In this document: piece after piece, positions 26,360 through 35,305 of the stretch
How positions within the stretch are numbered: position 1 is the first letter of the stretch
Layout: the number at the start of each line of letters is the position of its first letter
NCBI GenBank assembly: GCA_021808545.1
Contig: JAKBBM010000012.1
Coordinates: 1-44,468 of the forward strand
DNA: 44,468 bases
Direction of reading: 5' to 3'
Source: Pseudomonadota bacterium
Lineage (GTDB): Bacteria; Pseudomonadota; Alphaproteobacteria; Acetobacterales; Acetobacteraceae
Position numbers and translations under genes: made by a program
Notes under the pieces: model-generated
Seen by the model: the letters and a program-made list of their open reading frames with translations, nothing else
What the model was told of the DNA's origin: nothing
Database searches by the model: none

Positions 26360-27407
26360 CCCGGCACAATCCCTGGATCTCACCCGGCTCATCCCCTGGT
26401 TGCGGGCGCATGTGCCGGGTGCCACGGGCGTGGTCACGCTGGAGAAATTCGCCGGCGGCCAGTCCAACCCCACCTACCGGCTGAGCCTCGATGGCGTGCC
26501 CCGCCTCGTGCTGCGCCGCAAGCCCGACGGGCCGCTCCTCGCCTCGGCCCATGCGATCGAGCGCGAATATCGCGTGACCGACGCGCTCAAGGACACGGAT
26601 GTCCCCGTGGCCCGGCCCATCGCGCTGTGCGAGGATCCGTCGGTCATCGGCACGCCCTTCTTTGTCATGGCCTATGTCGAGGGACGCAATTTCTGGGACC
26701 CCGCCCTGCCCGGCCAAACGCCCGCCGCCAGGAGCGCGATCTACCATGCCATGGGGGTGGTGCTGGCGGCCCTGCACCGGGTTGACCCCACTATGGTGGG
26801 CCTGGCCGATTATGGGCGCCCGGGCGATTATTTCGCGCGCCAGATCGGCCGCTGGACACGCCAATACCGCGCCACGCAAACCCGCCATATCGAGGCCATC
26901 GAGCAACTGATCGGCTGGCTGCCCGCGCATAATCCGGGCTGGGACGAAAGCCGGATCGTGCATGGCGATTTCCGCAACGACAATGTTATATTCGCGCCCG
27001 ATACGCCGCAAATCCGCGCCGTGCTGGATTGGGAGCTCTCCACCCTTGGCCATCCGCTCGCCGATGTCGCGCAATATGCGCTGACATGGCGCCTGCCCCC
27101 CGCAGACTATCGGGGGCTGGCCGGGCTCGATCTGGTGGCACTCGGCATTCCCAGCGAGACGGCGTTTCTCGACACGTATGTCCGGGCCGTGGGGCGTGAG
27201 CCCGTCGATCCGGCGCATTGGCGCTTTGCCCTTGCCTTTGCCTGTTTTCGCAATGCGTGCATCCGCCAGGGGGTTTATAAACGCGCACTCGATGGCAACG
27301 CCTCGAGCACGCAAGCCGCCGAACATGGCGCGCGGGCCGGAAAGGTGGCCGAGCTGGGCTGGCGCCTGGCCCGCGGCGACGATGCCGCCACCCTCGCCCC
27401 CTCATAA
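26352..27407 (+). CDS. APH-family kinase, ACAD10/11-like (LvaA-like)
   Basis: A 351-aa phosphotransferase of the aminoglycoside/choline kinase fold. The N-lobe opens with a nucleotide loop ([12 protein letters not shown]) and an RLVLRRKP strand with the ATP-binding lysine. The catalytic loop is [13 protein letters not shown] and the metal motif [17 protein letters not shown]. This pattern is that of the kinase half of ACAD10/11 and of LvaA, which phosphorylate 4-hydroxyacyl-CoA. It overlaps the acyl-CoA dehydrogenase gene by 8 bases, so the two products are probably made in step. It is not an antibiotic-resistance enzyme by context. The precise hydroxyacid is unknown. Confidence 0.88.
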   Translation: MTNPAQSLDLTRLIPWLRAHVPGATGVVTLEKFAGGQSNPTYRLSLDGVPRLVLRRKPDGPLLASAHAIEREYRVTDALKDTDVPVARPIALCEDPSVIGTPFFVMAYVEGRNFWDPALPGQTPAARSAIYHAMGVVLAALHRVDPTMVGLADYGRPGDYFARQIGRWTRQYRATQTRHIEAIEQLIGWLPAHNPGWDESRIVHGDFRNDNVIFAPDTPQIRAVLDWELSTLGHPLADVAQYALTWRLPPADYRGLAGLDLVALGIPSETAFLDTYVRAVGREPVDPAHWRFALAFACFRNACIRQGVYKRALDGNASSTQAAEHGARAGKVAELGWRLARGDDAATLAPS

Positions 27408-27411
27408 CCCA

Positions 27412-27464
27412 CAGAAAAAACTTTAAAAGTTTTTGGGCGCCGTCTTTCTTACAAAAAAGGCGGC
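27412..27464. repeat. Two-part palindromic element, copy A
   Basis: Part one is a near palindrome, aaaaacttt followed by aaaagttttt (about 27415-27434). After tgggc comes part two: gccgtctttctt facing aaaaaaggcggc (27439-27464). It sits between convergent operons and overlaps the cofC stop codon. The same layout occurs at 42541-42599. It would serve as a terminator for both directions. Confidence 0.55.
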
Positions 27465-28051
27465 ATCTCAGCGTCTATAATCCCCCGCAGCGCCGCCCAA
27501 TCCTCGGGCGTATCGAGATCCCGCGCCAAGCCTGGTCGGCGCACGAATGTCACGGTTAGTCCGTGCGCGCGGGCGGCCTCCTGATGCCGGTGGCAGCTAT
27601 CGGGGCCAAAAGCGAAGATCCGGGGCACACGCCGCTGCAAGAGCGCGTTACTGCCCATATCCGCGCGGTCCGGGGCCAGCACCATATGCCCCGGGCTGGC
27701 AAGCATGGCGGCCAGATCTGCCACCGCCAGGCATGGCAGATCGGCATGCAGCACCAGCAGCGCCGCCGCCACCGGCACGCGGGCGGCGGCCTGGGCGAGC
27801 TGCTCATTCAGCCCGCCCTCCGGCGTGATAATCAGCTCCCCCCCCGCTGCTGCGACAGTGGCCGCCACCTCAGCCGTTGGCGAGACAACAAGGCAGTGCG
27901 ATGCGGGAAACGCCGTACGCGCAACACGCAGCGTGCGAGTCAACAAAGCCCGCGCGAGGGCGGCGCGCGAGGGCGCGTCCAGCACCGGAGCAAGGCGCTG
28001 TTTGGCAGCACCAAACGGCTTGGCGGGGATCAGGATCCAAGGCTCAACCAC
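27449..28051 (-). CDS. cofC: CofC/FbiD-type guanylyltransferase of F420 biosynthesis
   Basis: A 200-aa nucleotidyltransferase. It transfers GMP to a lactyl-type acid (2-phospholactate, phosphoenolpyruvate or 3-phosphoglycerate depending on the organism) to give the donor used by CofD. Seen: the GTP-binding start ILIPAKPFGAAKQRLAPVLD, a GGLNEQLAQAA segment, VLHADLPCLAVADL and GSNALLQRR near the substrate pocket, and RRPGLARDLDTPEDW at the end. GTG 28051 is preferred, since conserved residues begin two codons later and it overlaps the cofD stop by 8 bases. It is the last gene of the operon. Which acid is used cannot be read from the sequence by eye. Confidence 0.88.
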   Translation of the reverse strand: MVEPWILIPAKPFGAAKQRLAPVLDAPSRAALARALLTRTLRVARTAFPASHCLVVSPTAEVAATVAAAGGELIITPEGGLNEQLAQAAARVPVAAALLVLHADLPCLAVADLAAMLASPGHMVLAPDRADMGSNALLQRRVPRIFAFGPDSCHRHQEAARAHGLTVTFVRRPGLARDLDTPEDWAALRGIIDAEMPPFL

Positions 28052-28997
28052 TGGCCAGCCGCGCACCAAAGGCCAGAACATGCGCGGCAAGCGCCTCGCG
28101 CGTGGGCAAGTCTGTCATCAGCGTGGCGGCCAGCTCAACCGCGCAGCCGCGCCGCGCCACGGTTGGCGCCAGAGCCGCATCCGCCTCATCCAGCACATAA
28201 CCATCGAGCAGGCCGCCATAATAATCCGCCACCGTGGCGGCGTTCACGGCAAGGCCGAGTTCGGCCATCAGTTTCGCGGTGGGGCCTTTTACCGCCTGTC
28301 CCGCGATGAGCGGGGAGACCGCCACCACCGGCGCGCGCGTGGCGTCCAGCGCCGCCCGCAAGGCGGGCATGGACAGCAACGGCGCCACGCTGAGCCAGGG
28401 GTTGGACGGGCAGATCACCACCAGTTCCAGCTCCGGGCTGGCCAGCGCCGCCAATGCCCGCGCGCTGGGCCTGGCCGTGGCCGCGCCATCATAGCGGATC
28501 GCCCGCACCCTTGGCGCGGCACGATGGCGGACGAAATAATCCTGAAACGCCAGCGTGCCCATCTCCGTCTCCAGCATGGTGCGCACCGGATCGTCCGACA
28601 TGGGCAGGATGGTCTGGTTCACCCCCAGCGCGGCGGCGAAGGCGGCGGTGATGTGGGTGAGTGTCTCGCCCGCCGCCAAACGGCGTGTGCGCTCCACATG
28701 GGTGGCCAGATCAGCATCGCCCAACCGGAACCAATCCTCACCCCCCAGCCGCGCCAGCGCGGTCATGAAGGCCCAGCTCTCGCCCTCCAACCCCCAGCCC
28801 TGCGTTTGGTTGGCAAGCCCGGCCAGCGTGTAAAGCACCGTATCCACATCCGGCGAGACATGCAGGCCAAGATGCGTGAAATCATCGCCCGTGTTCACCA
28901 GCACGGCAAGCGCGCCCGGCGGCAGGCGGCGGGCCAGCCCCAAAGCCAGCTTGGCCCCGCCCACACCGCCGCAAAGGGCCAGCACGCGCGGGCTCAC
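28044..28997 (-). CDS. cofD: 2-phospho-L-lactate transferase (CofD/FbiA)
   Basis: A 317-aa transferase that joins the lactyl-phosphate moiety from CofC's product to FO, giving F420-0 or its dehydro form. The glycine-rich opening LCGGVGGAKLALGLA, then VNTGDDFTHLGLHVSPDVDTVLYTLAG, QGWGLEGESW, and ICPSNPWLSVAPLL are characteristic, as is IAGQAVKGPTAKLMAELG. The GTG start overlaps cofE by 4 bases. Length and motifs agree well with the family. Confidence 0.93.
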   Translation of the reverse strand: MSPRVLALCGGVGGAKLALGLARRLPPGALAVLVNTGDDFTHLGLHVSPDVDTVLYTLAGLANQTQGWGLEGESWAFMTALARLGGEDWFRLGDADLATHVERTRRLAAGETLTHITAAFAAALGVNQTILPMSDDPVRTMLETEMGTLAFQDYFVRHRAAPRVRAIRYDGAATARPSARALAALASPELELVVICPSNPWLSVAPLLSMPALRAALDATRAPVVAVSPLIAGQAVKGPTAKLMAELGLAVNAATVADYYGGLLDGYVLDEADAALAPTVARRGCAVELAATLMTDLPTREALAAHVLAFGARLASG

Positions 28998-29752
28998 CGG
29001 AACATATCCTGGGCCTTGGGACGCAGCAGATCGCGCGCGGTGCCATCGCCGGCAAAAGCCAGGCCGCGCGCCAGCACCGCCGGGCAGCGTTCATCCGCCT
29101 GCCCCATGACCAGCGAGGCGGCGGCGGCCAGCTCATCGGCCAGGCCAAGTTCGCTGGTCTGCAACGGGCGCCCAAACATATCTGGATGGCCGCGCAAATC
29201 CTGCAAGGCCTCCATCCCCGCCACGCCAATCGCCGTTCCCACCGTGCCCTGGCGCCAGGCCCGGCCAATGGAATCGATGATCAGCACGGCAGGCGCGATG
29301 CCAGTAGCCCGCGCCAGGGCGGCCCGCAGGCGACGGGCGCTGGCATCGGGGTCAAGGGGCAACAGCAGCACGGTATCACCCGCGGGAGAGACATTGGACG
29401 CATCAATACCTGCATTGGCCAATACCAGCCCGCGTACGTCCTCCACCACCACCACGCCGGGGCGCACGCGTAACAGCGCCTGCGTCTCGCGCAGCACCAG
29501 CTCCATCACACGCGCATCCTTGCCCGCCTGCGCGGCCAGATGCCGCGCCTCGGGCGATGGGCTGACAGACTCCAGCCGTACCGCCCGTCCCTCGCTTTTG
29601 GACACGATCTTCTGGGCCAGCACCAGGGCATCGCCCGCGCGCAATGTGGTCTGCGCGCGGGCCAGCGCCGTCAGCAACAAGGCGGCGAGATCATCGCCTT
29701 CGCCCACCTCGCCCATCCCCTCCAAGCCAAGCAGGGACAGGGCGCGCGCCAT
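28994..29752 (-). CDS. cofE: Coenzyme F420-0:L-glutamate ligase (CofE)
   Basis: A 252-aa ligase that adds glutamates to F420-0 using GTP. Motifs: LVLAQKIVSKSEGR near residue 45, a VELVLRE-like helix, GLVLANAGIDASNV, LIIDSIGRAWRQGTVGTAIGVAG and MGQADERCPAVLARG. In actinobacteria this domain is fused in FbiB to a flavin-reductase domain that reduces dehydro-F420-0. That C-terminal half is absent here; the protein stops at the CofE boundary. The gene ends overlap its neighbours by 1 and 4 bases. Confidence 0.93.
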   Translation of the reverse strand: MARALSLLGLEGMGEVGEGDDLAALLLTALARAQTTLRAGDALVLAQKIVSKSEGRAVRLESVSPSPEARHLAAQAGKDARVMELVLRETQALLRVRPGVVVVEDVRGLVLANAGIDASNVSPAGDTVLLLPLDPDASARRLRAALARATGIAPAVLIIDSIGRAWRQGTVGTAIGVAGMEALQDLRGHPDMFGRPLQTSELGLADELAAAASLVMGQADERCPAVLARGLAFAGDGTARDLLRPKAQDMFR

Positions 29753-30426
29753 TACGGCGCGTCCGGAATGCCGGTGATGCGCAGGCCAGCGCCCTGCGCC
29801 ACCTTGTAGCGCTTATTGATAAAAATAAGCACCGAGGTCAGCGCCTCGGCCGCCGCCGAATTGGCCAGCGGGCCCGCAACCCAGGCCCGCATGCCAATAT
29901 CTCGCGCCAGGCCGCAAACCGTCTCGCGCGCCGCCTCGTCATCGCCGCTCACCAACACATCACATTCCACCGCATGGGCGAGATCGGCAAGCTGATGGGC
30001 CGAGACATTCTGGAAAGCCGCCACCACGCGCACACCAGCCCCAAGCTGCTTTTGCAGCGCCTCCACCGCCGAGCCGCCCTGCGGCAGTTGCACCCGCGCA
30101 ACCTTGGGCGGGACCAGCGGCACGGTCACATCAATTAGGATCTTTCCCTCCAAATGCGGGCGCACGGCCTGCGCCAACGCCGCCTGCGCGGCATACGGCA
30201 CGGCCAGCACCACAATCTCGGCCGCGGCCGCGGCCTCTTCATTGTTGGCGCCGCGCACATCACCGCCGCTTTGCGCCGCCAGGGTGGCTGCGGCCTCGGC
30301 GGCGCGGGCGGGATCGCGCGAGCCGATCACCACCTTATGCCCAGCCTTGGCCCAGCGCGCGGCCAAGCCCGCGCCTTCATGCCCCGCACCGCCCAGAACC
30401 GCGATGATTTTTCCCGTCTCAGTCAT
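29752..30426 (-). CDS. npdG: F420:NADPH oxidoreductase (Fno/NpdG)
   Basis: A 224-aa Rossmann protein that moves hydride between NADPH and F420 and so keeps the cofactor reduced. Seen: [18 protein letters not shown] with [14 protein letters not shown] (NADPH-type arginines), a [10 protein letters not shown] loop, ILIDVTVPL, and [16 protein letters not shown] with the conserved asparagine. A glycine-rich end ([20 protein letters not shown]) follows. Its place between cofE and the FO synthase, with 1- and 8-base overlaps, makes the F420 role nearly certain. It provides the route to reduced F420 for the oxidoreductase at the head of the operon. Confidence 0.92.
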   Translation of the reverse strand: MTETGKIIAVLGGAGHEGAGLAARWAKAGHKVVIGSRDPARAAEAAATLAAQSGGDVRGANNEEAAAAAEIVVLAVPYAAQAALAQAVRPHLEGKILIDVTVPLVPPKVARVQLPQGGSAVEALQKQLGAGVRVVAAFQNVSAHQLADLAHAVECDVLVSGDDEAARETVCGLARDIGMRAWVAGPLANSAAAEALTSVLIFINKRYKVAQGAGLRITGIPDAP

Positions 30427-32842
30427 GATTCACCATTACTTTGTCTATTATTTTATCTGTCGTCTGTTGGCGCGGCCCGCGCGCCATGCCCTGCCGCGCA
30501 GGCGTTAGCGCAACCGCCCCCCGGCCGGCCATTACCCGCTCCTGGGACGCAACGCCATAGAGTGTGGTGCGTTGCAGCGGCGTGCGGCCCAGCGCGCCAA
30601 TCACCTTTTCCATTTGCTCGGGCGTCCATTCCTGCCCATGCGCGGCGCCGGCGGCGCGGGAAATACTCTCATTCATCAGCGTGCCGCCCAGATCATTGGC
30701 GCCCGCGCGCAGCGCCGCGCGTACCCCCGCCTCACCCATCTTTACCCAAGACACCTGAATGTTCGGGACAAGCGGATGCAGCACCAGGCGAGCCACAGCA
30801 TGCATCAGCACCGCCTCGCGGAATGTGGGCCCAGACCGCGCCAGCCCCTTCAGATAAATCGGCGCCTCCATGGCGACGAAGGGCAATGGCACGAATTCCG
30901 TGAAGCCGCCGGTGCGCGCCTGCAACGCGCGAATCGCAAGTAAATGCCGCGCCTGATGCACCGGGCGCTCGATATGGCCGTACATGATGGTGGCGGTGGT
31001 GCGCAGCCCCACATCATGCGCGGCCTCGATCACCTCCAGCCATTCTGCCGTGGAGAGCTTGCCAGGGCAAAGCGTCTCGCGGACTTCATCGGCCAAAATT
31101 TCCGCCGCGGTGCCCGGCAGGCTGCCCAAACCGGCATCGCGCAGCCGGGCCAGATAAGCGGGAATGCTCATGCCCAGCGATGCCGCGCCATGCTGGATCT
31201 CCAACGGCGAGAAGGCATGGATATGGATATCCGGCGCGGCGCGCTTGGCCGCGCCAAGCAGGGCCAAATAAGTATTGCCATCGTAAGCGGGGTGAATACC
31301 GCCTTGCATGCACACTTCCGTGGCACCGCGCGCCCAGGCCTCGGCCGTGCGGCGGGCGACCTCGTCCAGCTCCAGATCATAGGCCGGGCCGCGCAGCTCT
31401 TGCGCCAGCTTGCCTTTGGAAAAGGCGCAGAAGGCGCAGCGCTGAAAGCAGATGTTCGTGTAATTAATGTTGCGGTTGACGGTAAAGCGCACCGTCTCGC
31501 CAACGGTATTCACGCGCAATTCATCGGCCGCGGCGCAAACAGCGGCAAAATCTGGCCCACGCGCGCCCAGCAAGGCCACCACATCGTCTTCCAATAGCGC
31601 CTGCCCGGCCGCCACGCGCGCAAGCGCAGCACTCACACGCGCATCACGCGGGGGCAATGCCCGAAGGCAAACCACAGGCGGTGCCGCCAACCCGCCAACG
31701 CGCCATGCATCATCGCGCGCCAGCCCCTGAGAATCCATGGCCTGGCGCAGCCGAGGGCGCAAAGCGGGGGCCTGCCAGCGCTCGAGATCTTGCAAATGCG
31801 GGGGATGCACCGCAAGGCGCTCGGCCAATATTCCCCCATGATCGGCGGTTTCGGCCGCCAGCTTGGCCAGTGCCGGCCAGGGTGCTTCCGGGTTCACATG
31901 GTCGGGTGTAACGGGCGAAACCCCGCCCCAATCATTGATGCCCGCCCCAAGCAACGCGCCGAACCCAGCCCCGGCCAAATTGGGCGGCGCCTGGATGGGC
32001 ATATGCGTTCCAAAGGTCAGACGCGCCATGGCGATGGTCCAGAGCAGCTCCTCGCGGTCCGGTTCATCGGCAAAGGCCATGCGCGTGCCGGTCTTGGCGC
32101 GGAAATTCTGGATGATGATTTCCTGCAGATGGCCATATTCCTCATGCAGGTCCCGCAGGGCCAGCAAGGCGTCAAGCCGCTCGTCCCTGGTTTCGCCAAT
32201 TCCGATCAGAATACCGCTGGTGAAGGGTACCTGGGCGATACCGGCATCGCGTATGGTTTGCAGGCGTGCCGCCGGCTGCTTGTCCGGCGCGCCAAAATGC
32301 GGCCCGCCGCGCGCGCAAAGCCGCTCGGCGGTGCTCTCCAGCATCAATCCCTGGCTAACGCTCACCGCGCGCAGGCGCTCAATGGCGGCCAAATCCATGA
32401 CGCCAGGATTGGCGTGCGGCAGCAGGCTGGTTTCATCCAGCACCAGCTGGCACATGGCGGCGAGATAAGAGAGGGTGCTGTCATGGCCCAGGGCGGCCAG
32501 TTCCTCGCGCGCCACGCGGTAGCGCAATTCCGGCTTGTCCCCCAGGGTGAACAGCGCCTCACGGCAACCGGCCGCCTCGCCCGCGCGGGCGATGGCCAGC
32601 ACCTCATCGGAGGTCAGGAACGCGCGCGCGCCCTTTTGGGGGGCATGCGCAAAGGTGCAATAGCTGCACACATCGCGGCAAAGCCGGGTCAGGGGGATGA
32701 ACACCTTGCGCGAATAGGTGACCGTGGCGCCAAACCCCTCATCGCGCAGCGCCGCGGCACGCGCCATTAACGCGGATAGCGGCGCCTCGTCGGCCAGACG
32801 CCGCAATTGCGCTGGCGCAAGACCAGAATTCACCCCCCTCAT
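30419..32842 (-). CDS. fbiC: FO synthase, CofG-CofH fusion (FbiC)
   Basis: An 807-aa protein with two radical-SAM halves. The N-terminal CofG half has the cluster ligands CRDVCSYCTFAH near residue 55. The C-terminal CofH half starts near 440 with NINYTNICFQRCAFCAFSKGK-like ligands (CFQRCAFCAF). Together they build the deazaflavin FO from tyrosine and the pyrimidine precursor of riboflavin. The fused form is that of actinobacteria and some proteobacteria, whereas archaea use separate genes. Both CxxxCxxC sites are intact. It starts 3 bases after the oxidoreductase gene upstream and overlaps npdG by 8 bases. Confidence 0.94.
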   Translation of the reverse strand: MRGVNSGLAPAQLRRLADEAPLSALMARAAALRDEGFGATVTYSRKVFIPLTRLCRDVCSYCTFAHAPQKGARAFLTSDEVLAIARAGEAAGCREALFTLGDKPELRYRVAREELAALGHDSTLSYLAAMCQLVLDETSLLPHANPGVMDLAAIERLRAVSVSQGLMLESTAERLCARGGPHFGAPDKQPAARLQTIRDAGIAQVPFTSGILIGIGETRDERLDALLALRDLHEEYGHLQEIIIQNFRAKTGTRMAFADEPDREELLWTIAMARLTFGTHMPIQAPPNLAGAGFGALLGAGINDWGGVSPVTPDHVNPEAPWPALAKLAAETADHGGILAERLAVHPPHLQDLERWQAPALRPRLRQAMDSQGLARDDAWRVGGLAAPPVVCLRALPPRDARVSAALARVAAGQALLEDDVVALLGARGPDFAAVCAAADELRVNTVGETVRFTVNRNINYTNICFQRCAFCAFSKGKLAQELRGPAYDLELDEVARRTAEAWARGATEVCMQGGIHPAYDGNTYLALLGAAKRAAPDIHIHAFSPLEIQHGAASLGMSIPAYLARLRDAGLGSLPGTAAEILADEVRETLCPGKLSTAEWLEVIEAAHDVGLRTTATIMYGHIERPVHQARHLLAIRALQARTGGFTEFVPLPFVAMEAPIYLKGLARSGPTFREAVLMHAVARLVLHPLVPNIQVSWVKMGEAGVRAALRAGANDLGGTLMNESISRAAGAAHGQEWTPEQMEKVIGALGRTPLQRTTLYGVASQERVMAGRGAVALTPARQGMARGPRQQTTDKIIDKVMVNHD

Positions 32843-32845
32843 GCT

Positions 32846-33715
32846 TCAGATCTTCGCGATCACATTGTCGGCGAAGCGGGCCATGTCGTCATACTTCTTC
32901 TGCAGGCTCTGCGTGTCTTCCTCGCGGACGTAAAGATTGCGGAACACCACCGGCATGTCAGTCACACCCAGATCGCTCATGCGCTTGACCGTATCCACCG
33001 TGATCTCGCCCATTTCCGTGGCGAAGATGCGGAATGGCCGCCCCGCCGTGCCGGCCTCGGCGCGGTAGGCGTTAATTTTATCCAGCATGGGCTTGAGCTG
33101 TTCGGAACCGCCCCCGGCATACATGAAGCCGTCATTATGGGCGGCGCGCTTGAAGGCGGCATCGGAATGCCCGCCAATGAGAATCGGCAGCGGCTTGCTG
33201 GGCACCGGATTGAGCTTGACCGGCGGCAGATCGTAGAACTCGCCGTGATATTCGAAATAGCCACCCGCGCACAGGCCGCGCACAATCTCGATACATTCAT
33301 CGAACCGCTTGCCGCGCCGCGCGTAATCCACCCCCATGACCTTGTAATCCTCGGGCCAAACCGACAGGCCAACGCCAAAATTGAACCGATCATTGGTTAT
33401 GGCGGCGATGGATGCCGCAAGCTTGGCGGCATAAAGCGGCGGGCGCACCGGCAGTTTCACCACATTGGTGGTCATTTCCAGCTTGGTCGTGGCCACGCCG
33501 ATCGCTGTCGCCAAAATGAAGCTCTCGATAAAGGGCTTGTTTTCGAGAAACTCCCGTCCGCCATCTTCCGTATAGCTGTATGACGTATCGGACGCCTTGG
33601 GGTAGATCAGGCTGTCGGAGATCGTGAAACCGGCATAGCCGTTGGCTTCCGCCGCACGGGCCAGGGGGATGTAATTGGCCACCGGCGTCATAGACTCGGC
33701 ATAGTGAAAGCGCAT
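32846..33715 (-). CDS. LLM-class (luciferase-like) oxidoreductase, probably F420-dependent
   Basis: A 289-aa TIM-barrel protein of the luciferase-like family. Typical parts: IPLARAAEANGYAGFTISDSL near the start, KLEMTTNVVKLPVRPPLYAAKLAASIAAI, DRFNFGVGLSVWPEDYKVMGVDY, RGKRFDECIEIVRGL and LPILIGGHSDAAFKRAA. Some members use FMN. Leading an F420 operon with a 3-base gap to fbiC strongly suggests this one uses F420, and it is the only likely F420 consumer in the window. The substrate is unknown. The operon promoter should lie in the 150 bases upstream (33716-33866). Confidence 0.87.
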   Translation of the reverse strand: MRFHYAESMTPVANYIPLARAAEANGYAGFTISDSLIYPKASDTSYSYTEDGGREFLENKPFIESFILATAIGVATTKLEMTTNVVKLPVRPPLYAAKLAASIAAITNDRFNFGVGLSVWPEDYKVMGVDYARRGKRFDECIEIVRGLCAGGYFEYHGEFYDLPPVKLNPVPSKPLPILIGGHSDAAFKRAAHNDGFMYAGGGSEQLKPMLDKINAYRAEAGTAGRPFRIFATEMGEITVDTVKRMSDLGVTDMPVVFRNLYVREEDTQSLQKKYDDMARFADNVIAKI

Positions 33716-33866
33716 CTTCCTCTTCCCTTAATTATTGTACCCGGCAGACCATAAACGCCGCTGCCGCAAACGCCAACAGACAGACCCGGGCATGGGGTGG
33801 GCATGGGGGCGGGACGGCGCTTAGAGCGTCCTTTCCGACAATGAAGATCTAGCGCGGCACGGCTGA

Positions 33867-35141
33867 TCAGGATTGCGCGTCAGGCGAAAGCACCATGCAG
33901 CCGGTTGGGCCAGAGGAGAGCCGGTTGCAGGCATTCAACGCATCCTCATGCGCCAGACCGACAAAGCGCGCGCGATATTCCGTCCCGCTGGACAGATGCA
34001 CCGACGTCACCACCGGCTGCCCCTTCACCAGCATCCGCACGGCGGTCAGCTCGGCAATGCCCAAAGCCGCCCGCGCGTGAGACGGGGTATCGTACGCGCC
34101 CACCTGGATGGCCCAGCCGCCATGCCCGCCATTGGCCGTATGCGGCGGCGTGTCGGCCATAGCCGCCGGAATGATGGAGAAGGATCCGCGCGGCGCGGGT
34201 GGCGGCGGGGGCAAGGCGGGGGCGGCGTTTTGCACCGGCCTGGCCTCAGCCACATAAATGGCCGACGCGGCGGGCGAAGACACCGGGGCCCGGCGGGAAA
34301 CGGGCTGAGCTTCTGGTTTGGGCGCCGGCGGCGGCGGGGCCGGCACGCTGTACACCGCCGAAACCGGTGCTGAGACAGGCGCAATGGACGCCACCTGCAC
34401 CACCTGCGCCGAAGGCTGCGGATAATCATGGGTAGGGGCGGCATTCGGGTTAAAGCCGGGCGGCAGCAACCCGCCAGGGCGGCTCATGGGTAAGGTATTG
34501 AGTGCGAGCTGGTCGGCCTGCGAGCGGTGGGCCGGATAATCGCCCTGGATATGGGGGGCGATCATCGCCACATAATTGATGGTTTGCTGTGGCAATGGCC
34601 GGTGCCCATCAATATAGGAATTCAGCCGGCCGGGCCCTGCATTATAGGCGGCCAAAAAGCCGGGCGAGCCGTAAATTGAATACATTTCATGGATATAGGC
34701 CGCACCGGCCATGATATTATTATACGGGTTGAACGGATCCGCCCCCAACCCGTAGCGCGCCGCCATCTCCTGGTAGGTAGGTGGTTCAAGCTGCATCAAC
34801 CCCATCGCCCCGGCAGCCGAGACGGTGAGTTTGCCATCCATATATTCATGCCCGCCGGATTCAATGCGCATGACCTGCCGGATCCAATCCTGTGGCACGT
34901 CAAATCGGTTGGCGGCAATGTGGATATATGGCCCCCACGGATCGCTCGGCGGTCCCGGGGGGTTATAATTGCCTTTGGCATGAGCAATATAATAGCTCGT
35001 GGACTCCGCCTCCTGGGCGCGCGGGCTGCCGGCGCAGGCCGAAAGCAGCGCCAGGGCCGTGCAGCCGAGTGCCAGTTTCAGCCTGACATCCACGCGGTGC
35101 CGGATAACCCGGCCAGCAAGGGTGCGGGCGTTTGCGATCAC
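33867..35141 (-). CDS. Lytic transglycosylase lipoprotein with SPOR domain
   Basis: A 424-aa envelope protein. The N-terminus is a lipoprotein signal (LALGCTALALLSAC, lipid Cys36). Residues 70-190 are a soluble lytic transglycosylase fold: catalytic Glu94 in RQVMRIESGGHEY, AAGAMGLMQLEPPTYQEMA, FNPYNNIMAGAAYI and FLAAYNAGPGRLNSY. A long proline/alanine-rich linker (about 240-335) leads to a C-terminal SPOR domain (WAIQVGAYDTPSHARAAL) that binds denuded septal peptidoglycan. It therefore cuts glycan strands at the outer membrane and is probably recruited to the division site. GTG 35141 has GGAGG nine bases upstream. Confidence 0.9.
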   Translation of the reverse strand: MIANARTLAGRVIRHRVDVRLKLALGCTALALLSACAGSPRAQEAESTSYYIAHAKGNYNPPGPPSDPWGPYIHIAANRFDVPQDWIRQVMRIESGGHEYMDGKLTVSAAGAMGLMQLEPPTYQEMAARYGLGADPFNPYNNIMAGAAYIHEMYSIYGSPGFLAAYNAGPGRLNSYIDGHRPLPQQTINYVAMIAPHIQGDYPAHRSQADQLALNTLPMSRPGGLLPPGFNPNAAPTHDYPQPSAQVVQVASIAPVSAPVSAVYSVPAPPPPAPKPEAQPVSRRAPVSSPAASAIYVAEARPVQNAAPALPPPPPAPRGSFSIIPAAMADTPPHTANGGHGGWAIQVGAYDTPSHARAALGIAELTAVRMLVKGQPVVTSVHLSSGTEYRARFVGLAHEDALNACNRLSSGPTGCMVLSPDAQS

Positions 35142-35305
35142 GTCTCAAAGCCTCCAGCGGTCTTGGCTCATCATTGGTGGCTATCCAACTCAATGATGGC
35201 TTAAAAAAGACGATCTAAGCGACTAAACTAAAACAGAACTACTGGCAAGAAAAACCGCGTTTGCCGCGCCTGGGCGCGGGCGGGCGCCAATGCTAGACTA
35301 TACCC

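Noticed and set aside
27705-29777. 690-codon plus-strand open frame across the F420 genes
   Set aside because: Antisense to cofC, cofD and cofE, which are confidently identified; no domain seen in the translation.
33781-33866. Short repeated ggcatgggg strings upstream of the LLM gene
   Set aside because: Only two imperfect copies; simple GC-rich sequence rather than a repeat array.
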